A stretch of 64,000 nt of DNA from Sipunculus nudus (GCA_026874595.1 CM049307.1:92356330-92420329), one strand, 5' to 3'. Positions 10,751 through 23,994 are shown, numbered from the stretch's first letter. A program made the numbers and translations. Notes: generated from the letters alone by a model not told the origin.

Positions 10751-13114
10751 TGGCAGTGCTGACTGTTCAGGATGTGGTGCAGGTTATAACAATGAATCCA
10801 GTATTGTTTACAAATACTGCAAGAATGCCACTAATTATCAACATGTTAATTATGCAAAAATAAAGACTTGCAACCCAAGTATAAGGACAGCAAGAAGGCG
10901 AGACGCAAAGTCCGCCTAACAGGCTTTATTTACCTCTAACTTTCGTGCGATATGACCTTTTGCATCAGTCAAAACAAAAACGCAGAAAGTGTTGAATGTT
11001 ATATCTAAATGTAATTCAATAAAGTTTAGAATTTGAAAGATTGCAACTTTATTAATATTACTTTACATGGAATGTGCAAATTGTTATAATAACGTGTGCT
11101 TGTCACTCGCCATGGTAGAGATGGCTGCTTTTAGTCTATAGAGCCAGAGGACCCGGAGAAACTACTGAAGTGGAAAGGGTCACTATCACCTGGTCACATA
11201 GCTGTCCTTGGAATTGAAACCGGGTATAGCCAGCACAGAGATCAAAGTCTATTACCACTCGACTCCTCTGTTCCATGTTCTCAGTGATTAGCTTTTTTTT
11301 AAAAAAAAATGCGTCCAAAGATGTTTCTTTCCATTGCCTAAAATCAGCCATAATTTCAGCTTAAAACTGAAAATGGACAATTCATGGCAATGCATAAGTG
11401 AGAATAATTTGCATTTAACCTTAACAATACTCCGAACAGACCTAGCAAATTAAGTTATCAGTACCTTTGAGCATATAAGTGTTCAGGGCTAACACCAAGA
11501 AAATAACCCTTTTAGATCCATCGGTGGAAAACAAATTTTTACAGAGGGTTGTAAAGCTGACCAGTGTAAATGATTCTCCAAAGTTAGGTGATCTCTGATG
11601 AACTTATTTAGCAACTCCTATTCAGTCTTGTCGCACCAGCAGCCTCTGTTATTCTGTAGAACCCGTTAGGCATGGGCGACATTGATATTTAACAGCATCA
11701 GCGACTGTCATAATACTTGTCTCTGACCTCTTCAGCGAATTCTCTCACATTTCCAATCAAACAAATAATCTACCTTTTTTTTCAGAAAAACATTAATCTT
11801 GCTAATAAGTTAAATAAAATGTGCATGTTATACTTTTACAGTTGGTCACAAGTAACCTGAAAAAGGGGCTAAAATTGCTTTGACATCAGCAAGACATGCC
11901 ACATATATCACTAAAAAGGCGAAGGGCCTATAACATTAACAGTAATGAACATTTCATTCAACCTATTAACAAGATAAAGGTTTTCTTTAATTTATGCTGT
12001 GGTAGCACGATGTGATGATTCCTAGGCATGCAATTCATTAGTTTTAATTGAAGTGCAATGCCCCCGGTTTTTCAGGGTCACCCGTCGATAATCTGCAGAT
12101 TAATTTGGCAAGTAAGGCAATTCCAGGTCACCTTTGAATTTTTAGGGAGATTTCTAAGATTGTAATACATGTTGTGCTTGCTCGTTTGAATTTCAATGGA
12201 TATCAGGCGGTTATTTAGGTTCATTATAAATATTAATAAAGACTAAAGTCTAGGAATCACTCCAACCTAAAAGATCAGAGGTTTGAGGATTTGGCTTCAG
12301 AAATATACAAACACTCTCAAATGCAGTTCGACTAGGTCTGCAAACAAGCTATGTTTGGCAAAGTTTATCAACTTGTGACTGTCCAGTGACAACTCTGATA
12401 GTAGTAGTGCCTTTCTGTGCATGAGAATCTTTTACTAATGTAATTCGTGCAATGGACTTCATTATCCAGAATGCTAGATTCTGTGAAATATGTGCTTCTA
12501 ATTTTATCAAATGCACATCTTACAAAGATTATGTAATGGTTATATTGCACAAGACCTGAAAGTAGTACATTGAAGCTCAAGCAGACGATAAATTTTTTCT
12601 GGCAATAAAGAAATTCTCATGTCCACTTTGTATGGCTGCCAATACCTCTGTGTACTCCGTCTATGACCTGTGTAAGCCGTGCAATACGTATGGTTTTATT
12701 GGGTATTAACCATGCAGATATTGTATTCCAGAACATGGTAGTCAATTCGGAAACTTACTGAGGTAAGACTATGGAAGTTTGTTCTTATGTTCAATTAAAA
12801 TATATCTGATCATAATTATAAGCATAATTACATATTATTCGAATAGCATTCAGCTTAACTATTTCTCCACATAATACAAAAAGGTTTATTATTTTGTTGT
12901 GGTTTTATGCTCTGTATGCTGTGAATCGCACACATCGGGTACATATACACTGCTATCGAATTGCTTCCCTGTCTTTATCAAGATTATAAACGAGGACTTA
13001 TAAAGGAATATAATACAATACCAATCAAAGATGATAAAAGTTTTCATGATGATACTTAAATTTGTTGAAATTTGCATACTGTCCCCATAATTTCAAGGTA
13101 GGATGAATACTATT
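10751..13114. other. Unique centre of the large inverted repeat
   Basis: About 2.36 kb between the arms. Minus-strand frames at 11136-11351 (71 codons) and 12368-12580 (70 codons) are the longest, but neither shows a family motif. A plus-strand stretch near 10770-10910 has several Cys codons in one frame without a recognisable pattern. No transposase or reverse transcriptase is found, so this is not shown to be an autonomous transposon. Confidence 0.5.
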
Positions 13115-14229
13115 AATTCATTACTTCAACAATCATTTCATCCACATAAAACATAACACTTCTAAATCCTTCAGTTACCTGACGTTACTTGTAGAAAAAT
13201 AGAATATGAACACAGTTTTCAGGATACGTGTATTTCCCTATAAAACCCTTTCACTAAATGGTGAAGCATAAAAATCAAGAGTGTCAATGACTGATGGCTT
13301 TTGTGCTTTTTGCATTTATCATGTCCTCTTAAGGGTTGGCCATCATGAGATAGATGTGTTTCAAACAAAATATTCTGTTGAAACAAAATGTAAGATACTG
13401 GGAAGAAACTACAGTTGGCAACTTCATTGAGTTCTGTCACAGGAATGTCTTCCGATTCCTGTGTGTACTGGTCCTCTGGTTTTTGCAAAGTAAAACCCAT
13501 GCATGTTGTGTGGTCGAGAAGGATCAGTTTATGACGTATTACCCAGATAATGTATTTAATGAACTAACAGTACAGGCAGAAAAAACACAATCCAAGCCTT
13601 ATGTATTTTTGCTGGTTATAGAGCATCGTGTGTGGGTTTATTGAACTGTGTGTGTACTGCCTAAACTAAAAGTAATTCTCTAGTCAATGCATTATATTTG
13701 CTGTGGTTTTATGCTCTATGTATGTCGACTGAGGATTGTTTTCGTTCACAGGTCCTATTCACAACTGTTTAATACCTCCCTATCCTAAGCACATAGATAA
13801 GAAGTGTCTCAGGTTACCATGATGGAAGAAAATCATTGATATTTAATGAAATGTACCCCAGAATTTCATGGTAAGAAGAAAACTATTGTTTTCTCAATCT
13901 TGAAACCTTTTTCACTAGATTCCATGACCACAAAAATGTATATTTTGACACAAAATTTGTCATTATATCAGTAACAGAAGCAAACATATGGGGTTTGGAG
14001 TATTTTCGGCGGCCATTTTGAATAATTTGCATATATTTCACATACTAAGGGAGATCTATCTTGTGTCTTTGGATAAATTTATTCCTATGACCCTATGGTA
14101 CTTCTATGCCAAAGGGGACCTTTGCATCATGACTTGAAGTCAAAAGTCACTTAACCCACCTACTATTACATAAATTACAAATGTTATAATAAGGCCATCC
14201 CTTTTCAGATATACTATACATATATTATG
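13115..14229 (-). repeat. Right arm of the 4.9-kb inverted repeat
   Basis: Inverted counterpart of 9323-10750, ending ACTATACATATATTATG at 14229. It lacks the MITE of the left arm, so the insertion came after the inverted duplication. A 96-codon frame at 13354-13644 is open here but its counterpart in the left arm is broken into several frames, which argues against selection on a protein. Confidence 0.9.
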
Positions 14230-16568
14230 TGGCTCCCTATCGAAACATCAATGTCGATACACACCACCTCCATTCTACACCAAGAAATATCCTCGTCTGT
14301 GTAATATCGAGAAAACACCCCTTTCCCACGCTATATTCCTTTACTTCTCCTTATAAAAATACATGCGGAGTTTCAATCGGTATATCCGTGCGGTTCAACT
14401 TTAAGAATGTTCCTTTTACATGGTGATACTCTTAATGGGGGGGGGGGGGGGGGGGCATATATATCCCATGATATTATAACGGGGGAGGGGATTTTCAATG
14501 TAAATGCCAATGACAATCAGAAATTAATATTTTCATATTGGAAATGAAATATATATAACAACTTTAATTAAAGACTTAGGTTCAATTCATTACCTAAAAA
14601 ATGAAATATTATATAAAAACCTTGTTTAGATTAAATCTTTATTATATATCTCTCTTATCAAATCTTATTTTAAATTGTAATATATTTGACAATCATTAGA
14701 ACACACACACACACACACACATAGAATTTGAAATTTATCTTTTACATTTTCAATTAACACCCGCACCTCGCTCTCCGTGAACTGGACCCGTGCTGCCATC
14801 TCTGGCTATGGGCGGGAGTAAGCAAAAGTATTTACGGTAAAGGAAAGATTCGTTCGGGATTTTGTTACGCATTCATCCGGGAGGTGTCAGCACTAAAATT
14901 ATTACTCTTCGCCTACGAAGGTAAAAAAAAGTGATTTAGGAGATTCTTAATGATAAAGATCAAGGTAGTCTCGAGTAAGACCGCGATATTGAAACGATCT
15001 TGAGACTTGTCTAACTCAAGACCGCTCCAAGACTAAAAGACCGCACTTCAAGACTCAAGTCAAGACTCCAGTCTATAGTCAGGTATATTGAAACCTGCCC
15101 CTGGAGCTATGTTTACGTTTGTTGACCGGTATATACCAAGAATCCCGGTATGTTTAACTGGTATAATTGTCCTAATAAGGGATTGTGGTTACCTTGGTCG
15201 TCTGCATGGTGCAGCGGTGACCACAAGTCGGCTGGCTGACGATGCTCGTCCGAGTCGACCTGTGCGAATGGTTTCCTTCTGGCTCGCTCGGCCTTTATCT
15301 ATGCATTTATGGAGGGACCACGTGGTTTTATTTACCGATTTTGACATCGTTTCACCCCCCTGGGCTTGCCGGGCGATCGGCTTAATTCCCGTGTTACCAC
15401 CAATGGCGTTTATTCAGTACTAGATCCTATGTGAACAATTATGTTTCGGCCGTCCGGGGAAATAATATTTACGAGTTACAGCACTAGCTAGGGCAGTCCT
15501 TTACAATAAATATGAGTATAACAAATACCGTGTGAGTTTATAATTGCATTCCTAATCCCTGTAAATTAAACTTTCGGTCCTTCATAGTTTCAGGACGCAG
15601 TTACGTTTTCACATGCAACGGTGCCGCACGACCGGGCAATAAAAGGGTATTTTAACGGGACACCGTTTCTTTACGCTCCCGAGGCAGCGGAAATCTTACG
15701 CTTCTAAAGAAGCAACTGATTTTCACGCTGCCAGCTGTGACCGTTTATGATATATTTAGACACCAGATGGCGGTTCGTTGTCCGCTGAACAAAACGTGCG
15801 TATGATGTGAAAAGCAGCCAACCAGATGCCAATAAACAAACACGCGACAGGCACCCTGGCTCCGCCCATAGCTGTGCTTCAAGCGCCGTTTGAAGACAAG
15901 TTTACGTTCGAATTTTAATTGCTCCCTCTGCATTCTCGCACCATCGACCGATTCAATTCTGACGGTATGACTGTGTTAGCGTAGCCATGTGTCTGGTGTC
16001 TGCAGAACTGAAACCAGCCAGCCAGGTGTGCACGCAGCCTTTGTTGTTACGTTTCGTTTGAATTACAGCTCACCGACCGGGCATCCTATGTGCCCAAGGC
16101 CCTTAGTAAACCACGTCTGCGGCAATTCTCTCTGAGCCTGTGGCCTGTCCATACGGTTACCGGGGCGATGAGCTGTCACTCAAAACGAAATGAACATGAT
16201 TGGCTCCGTGTATTCCTCGCTTGGCCGTGTCTTCCAGCACAAGGTCTCATCTGATTGGACAAAAATACAGTGCTCACCTCTGGTGTAGCAATTCAGGATA
16301 CGAGGTCATAACAAACAGCGCTTACCATATAGGAAGTATGCCTATAGTTAAAGCGCTGTGTAAAGAGCGTACCGTTTCTTACGTTAAGTTATTGGCCTCA
16401 CTTTCATGACTGATGTTGAAAATACATTATTCATGACGTTATCACGTATTGGTGGGTGAGCCATATGTGCAAGATAAAAGGTTTGGGTGATACTGTTTGG
16501 CTTAAAATCTGTCCACAAGCACATCTGTGCTTAAGAAAACTTTATGTTAAAAACAAATAAAAACTATA
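14230..16568. other. Higher-GC stretch without a recognised gene
   Basis: Contains a 19-base poly-G at 14437-14455, an (AC)n run at 14702-14722, and a low-complexity block at 14975-15080 with recurring AAGACT/CAAGA words. From 14750 to about 16400 GC and CpG are above the window's background. The longest frame (15088-15423, plus, 111 codons) and the frames at 15745-15933 and 16200-16409 have no motif I know. It may be a host regulatory region or first-exon region, but nothing proves it. Confidence 0.4.
14702..14722. repeat. (AC)n microsatellite
   Basis: About eleven perfect AC units. Confidence 0.95.
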
Positions 16569-16828
16569 GTCCGTTCCACCAACCGTGAAATACTGTTTTT
16601 TCACGTTTTCTTTTCCCCCTTGATATATAATCTGTGTTCTTAGCGATAAGGTGAATTCCAAGAAAACGACCTAATTTTATATGAAGTCAGTGATTATGTT
16701 TTAAAAACAACTTACATCACGACGCTGAGGTGTTGTTTACTTTATGTGAGAAGTGCATAGCCAACTTGGCCAAACTGAACGGCGTTGTATATATGTGAAA
16801 TCTTTGCCGTCATAATGGAATGACGTAA

Positions 16829-16842
16829 CCGTGACGTCACGG
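16829..16842. promoter_or_regulatory. Palindromic CRE-like site
   Basis: CCGTGACGTCACGG is a perfect 14-bp palindrome with the full CRE/ATF core TGACGTCA. It sits about 260 bp inside the left end of the TA-flanked element. Whether it is used is unknown. Confidence 0.35.
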
Positions 16843-17580
16843 TCGTCGCGTGAAATTTCCTGAATACACGTTATGAAGAGGTCAGCAGGTGTCACCGTGT
16901 TCAGTAGACCCAGCTAGGCTCCGATATCAACTACTGAATACTGCCGTATTTTTACACAGAGCCCTGGTCATAGCCAGGCAGGCAGTTTCATTCATGTAGT
17001 CTGTGGTCCAACTTGTCATTATATATATATATTTACATCCGACATAAAAGGCATAATTATCCTAATTTGACGCAATTTATATTGCTTATTTTTTCCACGT
17101 ATCATATGAGTTTGAAGAACATTATTCATCATTGTAATTACCACAGCCTGAGGTAAATCCACTTAAAACCAGTGTTTTGCACTGCCGGGAATCCTGTTCT
17201 AGATGAGTTAATATATTTTGTCAACTTGTAATACCCGCGGGCAGTACCCTGTCATTTGAGGCGATGTAGACATCATGGTTCCATGGCAGCACAAACTGTG
17301 GGTAAAAAAAGCAAGGATTGCAAATTAAGAAATTGAATATATAGCTACCGTCCGATTTATAGTCATGGTATTGAATTCACGAAATGAATTGTGATTTTAT
17401 CATAAATATTCCAGTTTTTTATCAACAAATTTCAAAAGAACTTGTACATTTATAATATATCAATGTTTCAAACCCCTCTTTAAATGTTGGACTGTTCTAG
17501 CCAAGCTGAACATTGTCCTATGAGGTTCGATCATTTGTTTATACATCGCCAATACTTTTCATGTAAAAATTGCTATTGGT

Positions 17581-17788
17581 GTTAAATTTGTTCCTTTTCT
17601 TAGTCATTTCCTTATAACAATTACTTATCTGACATTTTCCTAGCGTTTTTCTCATTATATAGTCTATCTCTTCATTATTTACTTAGTATTTGAGATCAAA
17701 TATTTAAGTAAATAATAAAGAGATGGACCATATATAGTGCGAAAAAACGCAGGGATAGTTATAGATAAGTAATAGGAACAAAGTTAAC
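17581..17788. mobile_element. 208-bp palindromic MITE nested in the 3.6-kb element
   Basis: The left half (from GTTAAATTTGTTCC) is the inverted complement of the right half (ending GGAACAAAGTTAAC), with the axis near 17697. Inner parts also match, for example CTATCTCTTCATTATTTACT against AGTAAATAATAAAGAGATGG. TTAA occurs at both ends (17582-17585 and 17784-17787), which could be a piggyBac-type TTAA target duplication. No coding capacity. Confidence 0.75.
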
Positions 17789-20205
17789 CGAAATCTGTAC
17801 TCATAGCAATTCAAGCGTCTGTGTTGTGACCATGTATAAAATTGGGTTGACGCATCTTCACCTATTGTTTTATGGAAATGTTATTAATTTTCCTCCCAGT
17901 AAAGCTTGATGAACGTGATATGGTGAAACACGTTTCGTTCGTTTATACAGAAAGAGGATGCCGGGCTTTCTTTTAACCACTTCATAGTTTCATTAATAGT
18001 GCAGTTCAACTGCATGTACATATATAGATATATCATATGCGACGGATGTATCAAGTTTTATGTCCACAGCCGGTGTAAATCTGTTAAAATTTGAAAAAAA
18101 TGCAACTTTACTTGACGACTTTACACAAAAGGTTGCGAAACTTTCTATGCAAATCCACATATTCATGAGTCCGTGAAACCTGTTTATATATGGGTCAGGC
18201 CACTGAAAATGACCCTTGCCAGTGATCAGAATGGGAGTAGATACAACACGAGTCATGACATAGGCCTATCTATTTGTATCCTCATAATATTGCAATAGCC
18301 AATCTGCAGTATAGGCTAAAAATTAAGCCACTCCAGATTTGGCTTTTGTTTTAAATTTCATTTTGCACACTAAATATTTAGCCAGCTGAAACCGTGTTTG
18401 TTTATTTCCTGTATATCGTAAAAAATGTGTATTCTCGGACATCTTTCCATATAATATGCCGATGGCAAGGTGTGTAAATTTTACTAAATTACTAATTCCG
18501 TAAAATACTCTGGTGGGTTACTTTAATTATTATATCTAGAAATAAATGATCAGTAAAATTGAATATGTACCTGTAGCTCACATGGAAACATTATAACCTT
18601 AAATGGGGACACCCAGTAAATAGATAAATCACTGTTTTCCTTATTATTCGTTGCCTTAGCAGATGAACAAATAATTTTCCACATACAAAAAGTACATATC
18701 ATTGTGCAGAATTTTTCCAGCTGGGTTGAATGCCGTTGGAATTAAACCCTGATGACAAACTAAAAAGGCCTGGGGACATTTTCAGTGGCCTTACCTATAT
18801 ACTGGCTTCTTGCCACCCCCACTTATAATGAACTGGTCGGAATATTCTCCTAACTTTTGACCGTTCCGGGCGTACTTGCAGCGCGATATAGACGATCCCA
18901 TTTCAAGGTTGGGATGACGCAAGACATCAATTAAAATGTTTATTCTGGTCCGTAGGTTATGCCTAAATTAAGGCAGAAATAAAATGTTTTCAGAAATAAC
19001 ATTTAATTGGTATGTGGACATAATCACTGTATACATACGTCATATTTAAAAAAGAAAGTGGTAATGAATATATGTTTCTAACATTAGGCATACCAATAAA
19101 TTCATAGTAGGCCTTCGGAAACACTAGAATTATCTCCATGGAAAATCGCCAGGAAAGGTAATGTGTTCAGATGACTGTCACTGAGGAATAGTTTATGAAC
19201 GAAAACGAAAGTTCATTCGAATTAAAAATTTTAACCCCTGCGGAACTTGAAATTGACATTGGATTGAATGGAGTGTGTGACCTCTGCACAGTGAGCCGCC
19301 GGTGATACATTGTAAAAGGTGGTAGTGCGTGGGGACCTGCCTGGAGAAAATCTATAGGGCACACACGTGTACACAAGTTTTGCCGTTTTAACCATTACTA
19401 TTGTTATTAATAGGGCTTGTAATCACTGATATGGTCATAAGGAAAGAAATCTTCCATCGATATTTAAAATATGGGTGGTGGCGGTGGAAATAACACTTTT
19501 GAACGGCGTACGTCACTCTTATCAACACATTCAGTAGCCACAAAGGGTGGCAATAAAAGGTTAAATATATCTGAGAGTACATTTCGTCCGTTAACGGTGC
19601 AAGACGTTTCGTCGCTGCAGGCGGCTACACATTCAGGTGATACATGTTTTTTTCGTGATGAATATACCGACTCATTGTAGTAACTTTATTCAATAAGTTG
19701 TTGTTGTAAATGTATCTGGTTTTCTGTTATCCTGTCTCTGAAAAAGCGCAGGGATGCCATTCATCATTCATGTACAATCATATGATATAACAGGGGCTAC
19801 ATGCATGTATTAATGACAGTACTTAACGTGCTATCTGCTATTATTGTTTGACCACCTCGCATCGCCAAACAGCGGGATTCTATCTCCTGCAAAATGGAAC
19901 ACCGCTTATGACGTCACGCACGTGCGAGGCAGAATCTTGTCAGTTGACCAGGTACAAAATGTCGTAAACAGCCCGCGAGTTTCTCCTGGATTTTGATTTT
20001 TGTTCATTACAGGCAATTCATCTCGGGTATGTGGCATTTTTCCTGTCAGAAAATTAGGTCGCGTTCTCATTTAACTCTGTACCAAAAATCTTTGTTCTGT
20101 CTCAATTCTTTTTAAAATGATCGCGAAAAACAGTGTTTCACAGTTGGTGGAACGGACTACAGAGTGGTCTTGTTTTTTGCAGCGCGACAAGAGATTTGTC
20201 TATGA

Positions 20206-20229
20206 CCCCCCCCCCCCCCCCCCCCCCCC
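20206..20229. repeat. Poly-C tract, 24 bases
   Basis: Uninterrupted C run just outside the right end of the TA-flanked element. Confidence 0.95.
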
Positions 20230-20439
20230 AGTTAATCATGGCTTGGATATTTCCATAAGGTATACATGTGTATTAATTTAAAGCAAACAAACCAGCGAGT
20301 CCAGTGTATACATTTTACAGAAGTGATACATTACAAATTGATACATTGTATACTAGTACGGGCTCGGAGCTCTGACATACGTCATCACTGGTACTTGTCC
20401 ACCGAGTGCAAAATCACCTAAAGAGGACCAAGTGTGCGT

Positions 20440-21010
20440 ATATGTGTGAAAAATCGCTCATATGATTTTGTAACTGGAGTTTGTTTCCATATGTCCTTCA
20501 GCGTATATGCGTGATAAAAGACCGCATAGGGTCTGAGTGAAATCAAGATTCAGGGTAAAATGACGTCATTTCACCATCTCTTTGTGGAAGGCCTCCTACA
20601 TCTACTATACAAATATACGTCTGTCAGTTCATGAATATACGCGCACATGGAAACACACCTATTTTTTACGAATATACGCGCACTTGGAAACAAACCTTTG
20701 TGCTTGAATTTTGTAATTTATCTATTACCGTGTATTTAATGGACTGCCACTGACTTCATCGCCACTAGAAGTTATATATCACATATTTATTACTTAACAT
20801 TAAAATATTCTCTTTAGCTTTGTCTCCATGAACGTGTATGCGTGAAAAGCGCTGATATCAATTTGTTATTGTAGTGTATATCCATGTGTTCGTTACCGAT
20901 GTTCACACATAGGGAAGACCTGCTAGATCCACTATGATTTACTATAAAAAATATATGCGTTTTATCAGTTAACGCATACACGCGCTCATGGGAATAGCAA
21001 TTAAAAGTCG
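20440..21010. repeat. Cluster of short inverted repeats (GTTTCCATGxGCGCGTATA)
   Basis: At least five copies of a ~28-bp motif, consensus TTTGTTTCCATG followed by (T/A)GCGCGTATATGCGTGA, occur in both orientations: near 20480-20514 (+), 20634-20663 (-), 20665-20697 (-), 20817-20846 (+) and 20970-21003 (-). They form two hairpin-like units (20480-20697 and 20817-21003) of about 200 bp, consistent with two related MITEs. ATGACGTCAT at 20560-20569 lies within the first unit. Confidence 0.65.
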
Positions 21011-22132
21011 TCATCCTTTCCTTGTGAAAAGAAACCTGAGTAAGCCGAATTTCTAGTCCTGTGGTACCACAGAGACAGAAGGAACTGGAGCAGATATTTT
21101 AAGAAGAAAACAGACTGGACTCGATGTAAGACCCAAACCATTTCACAGTGTTATTTGTACATCCATATAGTTGCAGGTTTTAAGAATATAATGTGTGGAA
21201 TTAAATCGAAAGCTTTAGAAAAGTCTATCACCACACAACCAACGGTATGCTTTAGACGCTAGAATGAACCTAAATTTTAATATTTTTATTTCTAAGACAT
21301 TCCTTACACTGTGTCAGGAGTGTAGTGCTCTGAAGCCAGATTGACATAAGTTTATTTGATGAGATGCCAGGTATTTATAGAAATGATTTTACACGTTTCT
21401 TTCCAAACTATGATACACGCTAAAACTAATTATATGATATGTTTACCTCAAATTTGTTTAGCGATGAGGTTAAAAAATTATTCACATTCACTGCCTACAT
21501 ACTTCGATAACAAATTTGTCGATTTGTCCTAGAAGCTCACCATTGCTTGTGCCTCTCTTTTTCCAGGTTTTGTTTAAGTTCACCTTATGCGCTTTCAATG
21601 AGCTGTCCTGTCTTCTATGAATTTCTCAGAATGGCTTAGGTCATACAAGATATGTCCTATTAGATTCTCCTTTCCCATTTTCGTGGATCAGTTTTTTTAA
21701 TGCAAATGCATTATCAGGTAATACTATTTCTCAAATCATTTAAAAGAATTCCAACAGGTACTGATTCAGACTTCAAATTTTGTTATACATATATATCAAG
21801 TTTTTGTATTTTCTTTACAAGCTGGCAAAATTACAGGTATTATTTCTCGACTGGTAAAAAAAAAGGGGAAAAAATGCCGGCTTGCGCTTTAATTACTTAA
21901 TTTTTTTTTTCCCAATAGACCATGGTACAAATAATATTATAACCATTGTATGCTCATATCCTTACCTGTTAAGGCTGAAGTAAGGCCTGATTGTGTCGGT
22001 AAGTATGACTTTACTGCATGGTAGAACATGTTAGCAATATAAAGGGATTCAAAGTTGCCCATGTGCGATTTGGAAAACTTGCATATAATAATGTAGGGTA
22101 GAGCAGGGTAAGACGCACCCCCGAGGTAAAAT
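21011..22132. other. AT-rich non-coding stretch
   Basis: No gene recognised on either strand; the short frames at 21700-21900 (+) and 21937-22176 (-) are of chance quality, the latter reading through poly-C. Confidence 0.5.
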
Positions 22133-22154
22133 CCCCCCCCCCCCCCCCCCCCCC
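22133..22154. repeat. Poly-C tract, 22 bases
   Basis: Uninterrupted C run. Confidence 0.95.
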
Positions 22155-22902
22155 TTTGCAATTTACGTGCCATCAAACTGCGCCACCAAGCGTTCTCTTT
22201 GTTTCAAGGCACCTGGTCGGTGTTTAGTTAATTAGTCTGTGTCATTCAATGCAGCATATACCATGTCGGTTTATAAATCTTAATGTCCGTGTACGTAATA
22301 TCTTATCGTATCATAAAACAAACTATTTATAACATAAATGACTAAGCAATCTTACATGAAGATATGCTGATATTTACAAAGAAAATAAATAAATATGAAA
22401 CTCTGTAGTATCCATAGTGAGATTCGCACTGCAGTGTCTGTGATAGTTTTTTATCAGAAACTCGCGCTACTGGTACGCCGGGTTATAATGTCCATAGTCA
22501 AAGCAGGGCGTATTCTAAGGAGATTTTAGACCTGAACAATCATGTTTATATGGCTATTATTTCTAGCATATACATGTTACTATTTTCTGGTTTCTAACCA
22601 CACCTATGTAAATATATTTGAATGTCCTCTTTCATTATGATGAAAAAAAAAATGTCACATATGACTAGACACCACTCTGTGTAGTTTTTAAGGACGACTG
22701 CCCTTACCCCTATATACTACACCTTGAATACTTGTAGTGCGTCATACAGCGATTGTCCCGATTTAGTCCTTTAGTTGTGCAATCAAATTTGTCAATGAGT
22801 TTCAGTTCACACATTTATTGCTTACTGGTGTTTGTTAAATTGTATGTTCCTGTCACATCCAACCGGTGAATTGGTGTCTTTAGATTTTATGACCTATGTC
22901 CA

Positions 22903-22905
<3 letters not shown>

Positions 22906-22983
<78 letters not shown>
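22906..22983. repeat. (AT)n microsatellite, 78 bp
   Basis: Perfect AT run. It creates artefactual Tyr-Ile open frames on both strands. Confidence 0.98.
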
Positions 22984-22985
<2 letters not shown>

Positions 22986-23994
22986 GAGGAGGTATAAGGA
23001 TAGCTCCCGAAAAAAATAAATTATCCGGAGGTAAAATCAGGAAATAACCTACTCCCAAAATTAAATAAAACTCAAAGGTAATAAAATCAATTGGGTTTGG
23101 ACGGAATAGGAATAAAAGTGGTTCATGGCCTATCCGGACAGGCAAAGGGAAATTAACAATGGTTTTTCATTTCCATCTACACTTGATACTTATTCCAGGG
23201 TACTCTTTAATGTACTTCCGAAAATGCACATATTCTGTCATTTATACCCTTTATCATTTTACTATTGTACTCAAAGAAGAATTAAGAGACCATTAAGGTT
23301 TAGAATATTTAATGCATACAACTATAATACAAAGATGAAGATGACAGCATCAAAGATGAATAACCATATATTTACTCTAAATTATCTCGAGAGGATAGCC
23401 TCTAATTCTACTATGATAATCGTAGCGTCCCCCCCCCCCCCCCCTTCTCGATTTTGGTTAATCCCTAAGCTAATTTCTCTCCCCTATTTAACACGTGCAT
23501 GGCTGAGAAGTAAAAAAATATGTAAACGAAAAATTTAGATAACATTGTAGACATGAGCAAAGTTTTCAAGTAATTAATCCAAATAACATCGAATGTCCCA
23601 AATGAACTAACATTCTAAAGAGAATATCTCCACAGATCACAAAGTGTTGATATCCCAAAAATTTTACAAAGGACCGCGGGTAAAGAATCTGTAAAACAAA
23701 TTCCGGCGTGAATTTCCCCCCAATAATGGCATGGGCGTTTGTATCACTTGGACCCGGTTGAAGTAAGGTCCCATCAGTATGTAACGCACATTTATTTAAG
23801 ATGAGAGTACAGGATTGAAATAAAGAAAATTCTGTCTCCCAATCATATGAAAAACACGGTAACCTGTAATAAAACTTCCATGTAAAAAACTGACGCAGGC
23901 ATAATCTTCTGATAATTTAAGGTCAAGGTCTTACCACTTTAACACGGAGCAATAATAAAGACTAATTGTAACAGCAGAGACGGGGGAACCCTAG
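22984..23994. other. Non-coding stretch with a 137-codon plus-strand frame
   Basis: The frame 23125-23538 is 137 codons but reads through a 16-base poly-C (23429-23444) and shows no motif. It is probably chance. No other gene is seen. Confidence 0.4.

Larger units (their letters stand above)
16569..20157. mobile_element. 3.6-kb element with TIRs and TA target duplication
   Basis: The left end GTCCGTTCCACCAACCGTGA (16569) and the inverted right end GTCCGTTCCACCAACTGTGA (20157) match at 30 of the first 32 positions, through ACTGTTTTT. TA lies directly outside at 16567-16568 and 20158-20159, the target duplication of Tc1/mariner-type elements. Weaker inverted similarity continues for about 120 bp, including ACGACCTAATTTT / GCGACCTAATTTT. 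Both subterminal regions contain TGACGTCA or TGACGTCAC (near 16832 and 19910). I find no transposase inside; short frames at 17993-18256, 19167-19376 and 19471-19680 have no DDE motif. It is therefore a non-autonomous or gutted element. Confidence 0.75.

Noticed and set aside
13354-13644. 96-codon plus-strand frame as a gene
   Set aside because: It lies in an inverted-repeat arm and the counterpart in the other arm is split over several frames.
15088-15423. 111-codon plus-strand frame
   Set aside because: Raised GC makes stops rarer here; no motif, no splice or promoter evidence found.
22832-23145. Open frames of alternating Tyr and Ile on both strands
   Set aside because: They are translations of the (AT)n microsatellite; the same holds for frames at 51840-52061, 52075-52335 and 57883-58125 (apart from the exon candidate in the last).
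23125-23538. 137-codon plus-strand frame
   Set aside because: Passes through poly-C and a generic AT-rich sequence with no protein-like signal.
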